Assembly: GCA_009731375.1 (NCBI GenBank)
Contig: BJOX01000005.1
Span: 1,627,734 to 1,691,733, forward strand
Direction of reading: 5' to 3'
From: Paulinella micropora
Taxonomy: Eukaryota > Cercozoa > Imbricatea > Euglyphida
DNA length: 64,000 nt
Of this stretch, positions 18,158 to 27,207 are shown one piece after another (position 1 is the first letter of the stretch; each line of letters opens with the position of its first letter). A program made the position numbers and the translations under genes. The notes beneath the pieces were generated by a model. It saw only the letters and a program-made list of their open reading frames with translations, was not told the DNA's origin and searched no databases.

Positions 18158-20338
18158 ATGTCTCACCAGAGAAATTTAATCGCACAAGATGAAGCCAATA
18201 ATTTCGTTAATGTTAAGTGTGAAACCAGTGGAGTAATTCAAACAAGTTTAATCGCAGAAAATCCTGACAGCAAATTTGTAAATGTCAAAGTCGGGTATGA
18301 CGGGCACATTGAAACTAATCATATGAAGACCGCTTTTGGTGAAACCCTAACCAGTTCCTTAACACCAGTATTACAGGAAATCTTTCCATATACCATTAAT
18401 ACACGGATATGGACGATAACAGAAACAAAGGCGACCGTTTCATTTCTGAATAATATGGCGGAATTGAAAACAACTGCTGATGTTAAGGCTAATGCTAGTA
18501 TGGAAAGCAAAAGAAAAATAAAATATCGCACTGGTATGGGTGTTGTAGCCCGCTTCACTGCTTTATGGACAACGGACGAAACCGAAGATTATTATTCGTG
18601 GATAGGTATCGGAGATAGTGAATTAAAGAATGGTTTCTACTTTTACAAAACTAGAGATGAAGGAATGTGTATCCTACATTGTATAGGAGGAAACCTAAAT
18701 GCATTTTTTCAGGCCTACTGGGATGACCCGTGCGACGGAACAGAAGATATGCCGTTCATAGATTGGAGTAAGGGAAATGTATTTCAAATTCAATTTCAAT
18801 ACTTAGGTTTTGGTGCTATTAAGTTTTCTATAGAAAATCCAAATACAGGCGAATTCCAGTTAGTCCATACAATTAAGTATGCGAATAACAACACTGGTGT
18901 CAGTCTGCGGAATACTACATTGCCATTTACAGCACGAATTATTAATAACGATGTTGGAGTAGGAATACAAAGACTGAAGACCGCCAGTTGTAGTTTGTTT
19001 GTTGAAGGCACTAACACTATTAATACAAGTATTACAAATACGGCGGAAGGAAACGAAAAAGCAAGCACCACAGAAAGCCCTATTTTAAGTATCAGGAATA
19101 AAGCACAATACAATAATAGTGTAACCAATTGGTCTGGTTATGGGTCTATGCTTCAAAAGTGTAATGCCCCAACTACGGTGGCTGTGCCTGCAAATGGTTA
19201 TGATGATTTGTATGCTTTGAGTAATACAACCGCTGCAGTTGGAAATGTTACAGCACACACTGCTATAGCGACAGTAGGTGGAAATACTTATGCTGATGCT
19301 GCAGTTAATGCTGCAATCACTGACCTTGAAGGAAAAATCAACACAGTCAAAGATAACCTTCGCACATTGGTCACGACATTGAAGGGAGAGGTAAAGAATA
19401 CCTTTCAACAGCCTTCTGTCACAGCCCGCCGTCATGATGATGCTCTTATTGCTAACGGTACTGGTGCTCCTAGTTTCGTTAATGTTGCTTATGAAGAGGC
19501 TAAGTATTTTGAAGGTGGAGCCGATAACACCGCTACTCCTGTTATCAATGTGTCTATTCCTCTTGGTATGCTTTTTGGAACCATTTTTGAAATTGATAAG
19601 ACTATTGGTTTTAATGAAATTCTTGATTTAAGGATTGTGTGGGAGGGCACTAACAAAACCGTATTTTATGGAACTGATGCCCTTAGTGTTGGAGCAGGAG
19701 CAACTCTGTTCGGACAGGCTGCAGAGGTTACCAACCTTAACCTCTTTCTTGCTGTTGAAACTGACCCGAATGTTATCTTGGGTGTTCAACAAAAGATTGC
19801 TGGTGAGGGCTCTTCGTTTAAGACCGAATACCCTATCTCTTGGAAAACTAATCTCGCGGCGGGCACTCAGTCATTTGTTTTGAAGATGAACCGCTCTCAG
19901 GGTGAGAGAATTCGCCGAATTTACACAACTGGATTTAATAATACTGAAACTTCAAATACCGCTTTTGATTGTGATAACCGAGCACAGGCTAAGATTACTT
20001 CTTATTACACTACTTTGGATAGTAATAGAATTCAGCAGTTTGATATCACTTGTGCCCGAGATGAAGACTATATGCTTTTGAAGGAAAAACTTAAGGGCTC
20101 TGCTGTTTTGAACTCTAATGTGTATAAGTATAACTGGTTCCATGTTGATTTCTGGGACCACAACCGCCCACTTTATGACAAGCGAGAAGAAGAGGGTTAT
20201 GAAGTGGCTAGGCTATCGTTGGACACCGAACGGCGGTATGAATGGAGTGCTGAGGGAGCAGTCCAATTGAATTATTACACTTATGCTATTCTTCAGAGGA
20301 CTATCGTCGTGAAGGGAATTGAAATTATGATGAGTTAG
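18158..20338 (+). CDS. Chimeric spike N-terminus / MCP C-terminus ORF 1
   Basis: An open frame from the spike ATG (MSHQRNLIAQDEANNF) crosses the unit junction at 19130/19131 in frame into the C-terminal two-thirds of the capsid protein. About 324 residues are spike and about 400 are capsid. It is a by-product of the tandem duplication. Whether it is expressed is unknown. Confidence 0.6.
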   Translation: MSHQRNLIAQDEANNFVNVKCETSGVIQTSLIAENPDSKFVNVKVGYDGHIETNHMKTAFGETLTSSLTPVLQEIFPYTINTRIWTITETKATVSFLNNMAELKTTADVKANASMESKRKIKYRTGMGVVARFTALWTTDETEDYYSWIGIGDSELKNGFYFYKTRDEGMCILHCIGGNLNAFFQAYWDDPCDGTEDMPFIDWSKGNVFQIQFQYLGFGAIKFSIENPNTGEFQLVHTIKYANNNTGVSLRNTTLPFTARIINNDVGVGIQRLKTASCSLFVEGTNTINTSITNTAEGNEKASTTESPILSIRNKAQYNNSVTNWSGYGSMLQKCNAPTTVAVPANGYDDLYALSNTTAAVGNVTAHTAIATVGGNTYADAAVNAAITDLEGKINTVKDNLRTLVTTLKGEVKNTFQQPSVTARRHDDALIANGTGAPSFVNVAYEEAKYFEGGADNTATPVINVSIPLGMLFGTIFEIDKTIGFNEILDLRIVWEGTNKTVFYGTDALSVGAGATLFGQAAEVTNLNLFLAVETDPNVILGVQQKIAGEGSSFKTEYPISWKTNLAAGTQSFVLKMNRSQGERIRRIYTTGFNNTETSNTAFDCDNRAQAKITSYYTTLDSNRIQQFDITCARDEDYMLLKEKLKGSAVLNSNVYKYNWFHVDFWDHNRPLYDKREEEGYEVARLSLDTERRYEWSAEGAVQLNYYTYAILQRTIVVKGIEIMMS

Positions 20339-20416
20339 AAAAAAGAATAAAATAAAAAGGAAAATTATTTTTTGTTTCATATACAATCTTTGTTTTCAAG
20401 ATTAAAAACAAAAACA

Positions 20417-22598
20417 ATGTCTCACCAGAGAAATTTAATCGCACAAGATGAAGCCAATAATTTCGTTAATGTTAAGTGTGAAACCAGTGGAGTAATTCAA
20501 ACAAGTTTAATCGCAGAAAATCCTGACAGCAAATTTGTAAATGTCAAAGTCGGGTATGACGGGCACATTGAAACTAATCATATGAAGACCGCTTTTGGTG
20601 AAACCCTAACCAGTTCCTTAACACCAGTATTACAGGAAATCTTTCCATATACCATTAATACACGGATATGGACGATAACAGAAACAAAGGCGACCGTTTC
20701 ATTTCTGAATAATATGGCGGAATTGAAAACAACTGCTGATGTTAAGGCTAATGCTAGTATGGAAAGCAAAAGAAAAATAAAATATCGCACTGGTATGGGT
20801 GTTGTAGCCCGCTTCACTGCTTTATGGACAACGGACGAAACCGAAGATTATTATTCGTGGATAGGTATCGGAGATAGTGAATTAAAGAATGGTTTCTACT
20901 TTTACAAAACTAGAGATGAAGGAATGTGTATCCTACATTGTATAGGAGGAAACCTAAATGCATTTTTTCAGGCCTACTGGGATGACCCGTGCGACGGAAC
21001 AGAAGATATGCCGTTCATAGATTGGAGTAAGGGAAATGTATTTCAAATTCAATTTCAATACTTAAGGTTTTGGTGCTATTAAGTTTTCTATAGAAAATCC
21101 AAATACAGGCGAATTCCAGTTAGTCCATACAATTAAGTATGCGAATAACAACACTGGTGTCAGTCTGCGGAATACTACATTGCCATTTACAGCACGAATT
21201 ATTAATAACGATGTTGGAGTAGGAATACAAAGACTGAAGACCGCCAGTTGTAGTTTGTTTGTTGAAGGCACTAACACTATTAATACAAGTATTACAAATA
21301 CGGCGGAAGGAGACGAAAAAGCAAGCACCACAGAAAGCCCTATTTTAAGTATCAGGAATAAAGCACAATACAATAATAGTGTAACCAATTGGTCTGGTTA
21401 TGGGTCTATGCTTCAAAAGTGTAATGCCCCAACTACGGTGGCTGTGCCTGCAAATGGTTATGATGATTTGTATGCTTTGAGTAATACAACCGCTGCAGTT
21501 GGAAATGTTACAGCACACACTGCTATAGCGACAGTAGGTGGAAATACTTATGCTGATGCTGCAGTTAATGCTGCAATCACTGACCTTGAAGGAAAAATCA
21601 ACACAGTCAAAGATAACCTTCGCACATTGGTCACGACATTGAAGGGAGAGGTAAAGAATACCTTTCAACAGCCTTCTGTCACAGCCCGCCGTCATGATGA
21701 TGCTCTTATTGCTAACGGTACTGGTGCTCCTAGTTTCGTTAATGTTGCTTATGAAGAGGCTAAGTATTTTGAAGGTGGAGCCGATAACACCGCTACTCCT
21801 GTTATCAATGTGTCTATTCCTCTTGGTATGCTTTTTGGAACCATTTTTGAAATTGATAAGACTATTGGTTTTAATGAAATTCTTGATTTAAGGATTGTGT
21901 GGGAGGGCACTAACAAAACCGTATTTTATGGAACTGATGCCCTTAGTGTTGGAGCAGGAGCAACTCTGTTCGGACAGGCTGCAGAGGTTACCAACCTTAA
22001 CCTCTTTCTTGCTGTTGAAACTGACCCGAATGTTATCTTGGGTGTTCAACAAAAGATTGCTGGTGAGGGCTCTTCGTTTAAGACCGAATACCCTATCTCT
22101 TGGAAAACTAATCTCGCGGCGGGCACTCAGTCATTTGTTTTGAAGATGAACCGCTCTCAGGGTGAGAGAATTCGCCGAATTTACACAACTGGATTTAATA
22201 ATACTGAAACTTCAAATACCGCTTTTGATTGTGATAACCGAGCACAGGCTAAGATTACTTCTTATTACACTACTTTGGATAGTAATAGAATTCAGCAGTT
22301 TGATATCACTTGTGCCCGAGATGAAGACTATATGCTTTTGAAGGAAAAACTTAAGGGCTCTGCTGTTTTGAACTCTAATGTGTATAAGTATAACTGGTTC
22401 CATGTTGATTTCTGGGACCACAACCGCCCACTTTATGACAAGCGAGAAGAAGAGGGTTATGAAGTGGCTAGGCTATCGTTGGACACCGAACGGCGGTATG
22501 AATGGAGTGCTGAGGGAGCAGTCCAATTGAATTATTACACTTATGCTATTCTTCAGAGGACTATCGTCGTGAAGGGAATTGAAATTATGATGAGTTAG
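20417..22598 (+). pseudogene. Chimeric spike/MCP ORF 2 (frameshifted)
   Basis: It is the same arrangement as the previous unit, but the extra A at about 21064 shifts the frame and stops the spike part at 21082. The capsid part is open again from 21180. This is the only unit with that insertion. Confidence 0.65.
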
Positions 22599-22676
22599 AA
22601 AAAAGAATAAAATAAAAAGGAAAATTATTTTTTGTTTCATATACAATCTTTGTTTTCAAGATTAAAAACAAAAACA

Positions 22677-24857
22677 ATGTCTCACCAGAGAAATTTAATC
22701 GCACAAGATGAAGCCAATAATTTCGTTAATGTTAAGTGTGAAACCAGTGGAGTAATTCAAACAAGTTTAATCGCAGAAAATCCTGACAGCAAATTTGTAA
22801 ATGTCAAAGTCGGGTATGACGGGCACATTGAAACTAATCATATGAAGACCGCTTTTGGTGAAACCCTAACCAGTTCCTTAACACCAGTATTACAGGAAAT
22901 CTTTCCATATACCATTAATACACGGATATGGACGATAACAGAAACAAAGGCGACCGTTTCATTTCTGAATAATATGGCGGAATTGAAAACAACTGCTGAT
23001 GTTAAGGCTAATGCTAGTATGGAAAGCAAAAGAAAAATAAAATATCGCACTGGTATGGGTGTTGTAGCCCGCTTCACTGCTTTATGGACAACGGACGAAA
23101 CCGAAGATTATTATTCGTGGATAGGTATCGGAGATAGTGAATTAAAGAATGGTTTCTACTTTTACAAAACTAGAGATGAAGGAATGTGTATCCTACATTG
23201 TATAGGAGGAAACCTAAATGCATTTTTTCAGGCCTACTGGGATGACCCGTGCGACGGAACAGAAGATATGCCGTTCATAGATTGGAGTAAGGGAAATGTA
23301 TTTCAAATTCAATTTCAATACTTAGGTTTTGGTGCTATTAAGTTTTCTATAGAAAATCCAAATACAGGCGAATTCCAGTTAGTCCATACAATTAAGTATG
23401 CGAATAACAACACTGGTGTCAGTCTGCGGAATACTACATTGCCATTTACAGCACGAATTATTAATAACGATGTTGGAGTAGGAATACAAAGACTGAAGAC
23501 CGCCAGTTGTAGTTTGTTTGTTGAAGGCACTAACACTATTAATACAAGTATTACAAATACGGCGGAAGGAAACGAAAAAGCAAGCACCACAGAAAGCCCT
23601 ATTTTAAGTATCAGGAATAAAGCACAATACAATAATAGTGTAACCAATTGGTCTGGTTATGGGTCTATGCTTCAAAAGTGTAATGCCCCAACTACGGTGG
23701 CTGTGCCTGCAAATGGTTATGATGATTTGTATGCTTTGAGTAATACAACCGCTGCAGTTGGAAATGTTACAGCACACACTGCTATAGCGACAGTAGGTGG
23801 AAATACTTATGCTGATGCTGCAGTTAATGCTGCAATCACTGACCTTGAAGGAAAAATCAACACAGTCAAAGATAACCTTCGCACATTGGTCACGACATTG
23901 AAGGGAGAGGTAAAGAATACCTTTCAACAGCCTTCTGTCACAGCCCGCCGTCATGATGATGCTCTTATTGCTAACGGTACTGGTGCTCCTAGTTTCGTTA
24001 ATGTTGCTTATGAAGAGGCTAAGTATTTTGAAGGTGGAGCCGATAACACCGCTACTCCTGTTATCAATGTGTCTATTCCTCTTGGTATGCTTTTTGGAAC
24101 CATTTTTGAAATTGATAAGACTATTGGTTTTAATGAAATTCTTGATTTAAGGATTGTGTGGGAGGGCACTAACAAAACCGTATTTTATGGAACTGATGCC
24201 CTTAGTGTTGGAGCAGGAGCAACTCTGTTCGGACAGGCTGCAGAGGTTACCAACCTTAACCTCTTTCTTGCTGTTGAAACTGACCCGAATGTTATCTTGG
24301 GTGTTCAACAAAAGATTGCTGGTGAGGGCTCTTCGTTTAAGACCGAATACCCTATCTCTTGGAAAACTAATCTCGCGGCGGGCACTCAGTCATTTGTTTT
24401 GAAGATGAACCGCTCTCAGGGTGAGAGAATTCGCCGAATTTACACAACTGGATTTAATAATACTGAAACTTCAAATACCGCTTTTGATTGTGATAACCGA
24501 GCACAGGCTAAGATTACTTCTTATTACACTACTTTGGATAGTAATAGAATTCAGCAGTTTGATATCACTTGTGCCCGAGATGAAGACTATATGCTTTTGA
24601 AGGAAAAACTTAAGGGCTCTGCTGTTTTGAACTCTAATGTGTATAAGTATAACTGGTTCCATGTTGATTTCTGGGACCACAACCGCCCACTTTATGACAA
24701 GCGAGAAGAAGAGGGTTATGAAGTGGCTAGGCTATCGTTGGACACCGAACGGCGGTATGAATGGAGTGCTGAGGGAGCAGTCCAATTGAATTATTACACT
24801 TATGCTATTCTTCAGAGGACTATCGTCGTGAAGGGAATTGAAATTATGATGAGTTAG
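22677..24857 (+). CDS. Chimeric spike/MCP ORF 3
   Basis: This in-frame fusion matches ORF 1 closely, including the same start context AAAAACAAAAACAATG and the same stop. Confidence 0.6.
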   Translation: MSHQRNLIAQDEANNFVNVKCETSGVIQTSLIAENPDSKFVNVKVGYDGHIETNHMKTAFGETLTSSLTPVLQEIFPYTINTRIWTITETKATVSFLNNMAELKTTADVKANASMESKRKIKYRTGMGVVARFTALWTTDETEDYYSWIGIGDSELKNGFYFYKTRDEGMCILHCIGGNLNAFFQAYWDDPCDGTEDMPFIDWSKGNVFQIQFQYLGFGAIKFSIENPNTGEFQLVHTIKYANNNTGVSLRNTTLPFTARIINNDVGVGIQRLKTASCSLFVEGTNTINTSITNTAEGNEKASTTESPILSIRNKAQYNNSVTNWSGYGSMLQKCNAPTTVAVPANGYDDLYALSNTTAAVGNVTAHTAIATVGGNTYADAAVNAAITDLEGKINTVKDNLRTLVTTLKGEVKNTFQQPSVTARRHDDALIANGTGAPSFVNVAYEEAKYFEGGADNTATPVINVSIPLGMLFGTIFEIDKTIGFNEILDLRIVWEGTNKTVFYGTDALSVGAGATLFGQAAEVTNLNLFLAVETDPNVILGVQQKIAGEGSSFKTEYPISWKTNLAAGTQSFVLKMNRSQGERIRRIYTTGFNNTETSNTAFDCDNRAQAKITSYYTTLDSNRIQQFDITCARDEDYMLLKEKLKGSAVLNSNVYKYNWFHVDFWDHNRPLYDKREEEGYEVARLSLDTERRYEWSAEGAVQLNYYTYAILQRTIVVKGIEIMMS

Positions 24858-24935
24858 AAAAAAGAATAAAATAAAAAGGAAAATTATTTTTTGTTTCATA
24901 TACAATCTTTGTTTTCAAGATTAAAAACAAAAACA

Positions 24936-26246
24936 ATGTCTCACCAGAGAAATTTAATCGCACAAGATGAAGCCAATAATTTCGTTAATGTTAAGTGTGA
25001 AACCAGTGGAGTAATTCAAACAAGTTTAATCGCAGAAAATCCTGACAGCAAATTTGTAAATGTCAAAGTCGGGTATGACGGGCACATTGAAACTAATCAT
25101 ATGAAGACCGCTTTTGGTGAAACCCTAACCAGTTCCTTAACACCAGTATTACAGGAAATCTTTCCATATACCATTAATACACGGATATGGACGATAACAG
25201 AAACAAAGGCGACCGTTTCATTTCTGAATAATATGGCGGAATTGAAAACAACTGCTGATGTTAAGGCTAATGCTAGTATGGAAAGCAAAAGAAAAATAAA
25301 ATATCGCACTGGTATGGGTGTTGTAGCCCGCTTCACTGCTTTATGGACAACGGACGAAACCGAAGATTATTATTCGTGGATAGGTATCGGAGATAGTGAA
25401 TTAAAGAATGGTTTCTACTTTTACAAAACTAGAGATGAAGGAATGTGTATCCTACATTGTGTAGGAGGAAACCTAAATGCATTTTTTCAGGCCTACTGGG
25501 ATGACCCGTGCGACGGAACAGAAGATATGCCGTTCATAGATTGGAGTAAGGGAAATGTATTTCAAATTCAATTTCAATACTTAGGTTTTGGTGCTATTAA
25601 GTTTTCTATAGAAAATCCAAATACAGGCGAATTCCAGTTAGTCCATACAATTAAGTATGCGAATAACAACACTGGTGTCAGTCTGCGGAATACTACATTG
25701 CCATTTACAGCACGAATTATTAATAACGATGTTGGAGTAGGAATACAAAGACTGAAGACCGCCAGTTGTAGTTTGTTTGTTGAAGGCACTAACACTATTA
25801 ATACAAGTATTACAAATACGGCGGAAGGAGACGAAAAAGCAAGCACCACAGAAAGCCCTATTTTAAGTATCAGGAATAAAGCACAATACAATAATAGTGT
25901 AACCAATTATTCAAATGTCTTTCCATCTTTGATAAGTATTACAAATGATGATAGTAAGGCTAATGTCGTCCGAATGGTATTGAACGGGACACTGACAGGA
26001 GCGGGTTTTGCCGATGTAGATGCCAAAACTTCAATTGTAGATACAGACACGAAAGCAACTGCTATCGCAAACGGAACAACACTTTTTAAGATTTATGTTA
26101 ATGCTACCTCAACTCAACAAATTAATCTAAGAACCTACGATATCCAATTAACCCCAAACGACTGTTTGACATTCACACAGAAGTCTGTTTCTGCTGGTGG
26201 CGGTAGTAATATTAATGTTATTGCTAACTTTATAGAGGATCATTAA
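24936..26246 (+). CDS. Spike/receptor-binding-type structural protein, copy A (complete)
   Basis: This 436-residue protein is the only full-length copy; the three earlier ones end in capsid sequence. It contains RTGMGVVARFTALWTT and YYSWIGIGDSELKNGFYFYK, a pattern I associate with lectin-like (concanavalin-type) virion surface domains in phages and large DNA viruses. The C-terminus (QQINLRTYDIQLTPNDCLTF) is also beta-rich. It follows the MCP and has a clean orthologue at 48261-49499. It probably acts in attachment; that is inference. Confidence 0.55.
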   Translation: MSHQRNLIAQDEANNFVNVKCETSGVIQTSLIAENPDSKFVNVKVGYDGHIETNHMKTAFGETLTSSLTPVLQEIFPYTINTRIWTITETKATVSFLNNMAELKTTADVKANASMESKRKIKYRTGMGVVARFTALWTTDETEDYYSWIGIGDSELKNGFYFYKTRDEGMCILHCVGGNLNAFFQAYWDDPCDGTEDMPFIDWSKGNVFQIQFQYLGFGAIKFSIENPNTGEFQLVHTIKYANNNTGVSLRNTTLPFTARIINNDVGVGIQRLKTASCSLFVEGTNTINTSITNTAEGDEKASTTESPILSIRNKAQYNNSVTNYSNVFPSLISITNDDSKANVVRMVLNGTLTGAGFADVDAKTSIVDTDTKATAIANGTTLFKIYVNATSTQQINLRTYDIQLTPNDCLTFTQKSVSAGGGSNINVIANFIEDH

Positions 26247-26336
26247 AGCAAAAAAAGAACTAGTTTATAAAAAAATCACTCGTGATTTTTGCTATAACAC
26301 AAAAACTTGTTTTTGTTTATATATATGTGTCTTACT

Positions 26337-26837
26337 TTACTTTATTTTTTTGTATCTTTCTTTTACAATACGAATAACATCACTCACACAAGTGGCTATC
26401 TCTTCGCCTTCACAAGTGGCTTCGACTGTAGCATTTGTTTTTGTTTTTGATTTTTTGTTTTCGACTACTTCGAAAACAAAGTCAGTAGTCAAAAACAAAG
26501 GTGCTATCTCTTCTCCTATGTTAGACTTCATTTCTGTAATTCCTGTCTGTTTTAAATCTGCTGTTGTAAATGGTGTGCTTTCTTCCTCCATCATTTTGGT
26601 CAATGTAGCTTCAAGCGGTATAACGACTTTAACATTACATCCTTCGTCTGTAGCTTTCGCTGTATCATCTCTCGGTTTATATTGCTCATAGAAAGATACA
26701 ATGTCAGGCTTAGTCCATTTAATCGTTGGTTTTTTAATTTCAATGTCAATGTTTTTGTTTTTGACTTTGTCGAAAACAAAGATGTTCCATTTTTCAATTT
26801 CATTCAAGTAGTCCTGTTTGGTGTTTAGGTTAGTCAT
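26337..26837 (-). CDS. Conserved viral protein of unknown function, copy A
   Basis: 166 residues from MTNLNTKQDYLNEIEKWN. The copy B orthologue (49623-50016) shares TIKWTKPDI and FYEQYKPRDDTAKATDEGCN. Copy A has extra residues rich in Lys, Asn and Phe exactly where hairpins lie in the DNA (26454-26480 and 26754-26780), absent from copy B. It is first in the minus-strand block facing the capsid genes. No family is recognised. Confidence 0.6.
   Translation of the reverse strand: MTNLNTKQDYLNEIEKWNIFVFDKVKNKNIDIEIKKPTIKWTKPDIVSFYEQYKPRDDTAKATDEGCNVKVVIPLEATLTKMMEEESTPFTTADLKQTGITEMKSNIGEEIAPLFLTTDFVFEVVENKKSKTKTNATVEATCEGEEIATCVSDVIRIVKERYKKIK
26454..26480. repeat. Family A hairpin inside a coding region
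   Basis: TTTGTTTTCGA and TCGAAAACAAA form an 11-bp stem around loop CTACT, nested in outer arms (TTTGTTTTTGA / TCAAAAACAAA, about 26435-26500). The protein stays open through it. Confidence 0.8.
26754..26780. repeat. Family A-like hairpin inside a coding region
   Basis: TTTGTTTTTGAC pairs with GTCGAAAACAAA with one G-T wobble. It is inserted in frame relative to copy B. Confidence 0.7.
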
Positions 26838-26841
26838 TGTT

Positions 26842-26865
26842 TTTGTTTTGGAATTCCAAAACAAA
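26842..26865. repeat. Perfect 24-bp palindrome at a gene start (family A)
   Basis: TTTGTTTTGGAA is followed directly by TTCCAAAACAAA. It lies five bases upstream of the ATG at 26837 on the minus strand, between two minus-strand genes. Confidence 0.85.
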
Positions 26866-26879
26866 GTATTATATATTAT

Positions 26880-27158
26880 TATTAAATATATTTTTTACTT
26901 CAGTTTTAATGTCTATAAATTTATCAAACCAAGGCTGTTTCATAACCCATTCAAAGGTAAGGCTGCTACATCTTGAATTTTCTTCCCTCTGTATTTACCA
27001 AATGGAAAAATATCCTTTGGCTTTGATGAATTACTATTATCAATTTCCTTTATTTGGTCTTGAATTACCTTTTGAATATCTTTCAATGTGAAGGTTTCAT
27101 TTTTTGTTTCAATTGAAAGTTTTTCAAACTTCTCGCATAGTCTGGTTAGGGTGGTCAT
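26880..27158 (-). pseudogene. ExoX C-terminal/DUF3820-like protein, copy A (frameshifted)
   Basis: MTTLTRLCEKFEKLSIETKN is followed by FPFGKYRGKKIQDVAA, the core motif of the DUF3820/ExoX-C family, a small putative nucleic-acid-associated domain found with exonucleases. A deletion near 26957 shifts the frame before the EWVMKQPWF part that copy B retains intact (50056-50343). Confidence 0.6.
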
Positions 27159-27207
27159 AGTATAGTATAGGGTATATACTTTATAAAAAAAATTAATTAA
27201 TTATTAT

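Larger units (their letters stand above)
16872..25908 (+). repeat. Four tandem ~2,259-bp units joining MCP 3' part and spike 5' part
   Basis: Units run 16872-19130, 19131-21390, 21391-23649 and 23650-25908 (2259, 2260, 2259, 2259 bp). Each begins GGTCTGGTTATGGG inside the capsid gene and ends GTGTAACCAATT inside the spike gene. Units are almost identical; I see only scattered substitutions and one extra A at about 21064. The final unit continues into the true 3' end of the spike gene. I see no long homology at the junction. Confidence 0.9.

Noticed and set aside
18319-25336. Repeated minus-strand ORFs of about 79, 110 and 116 residues in each tandem unit
   Set aside because: They recur only because the unit is duplicated and are antisense to the spike and capsid coding frames.
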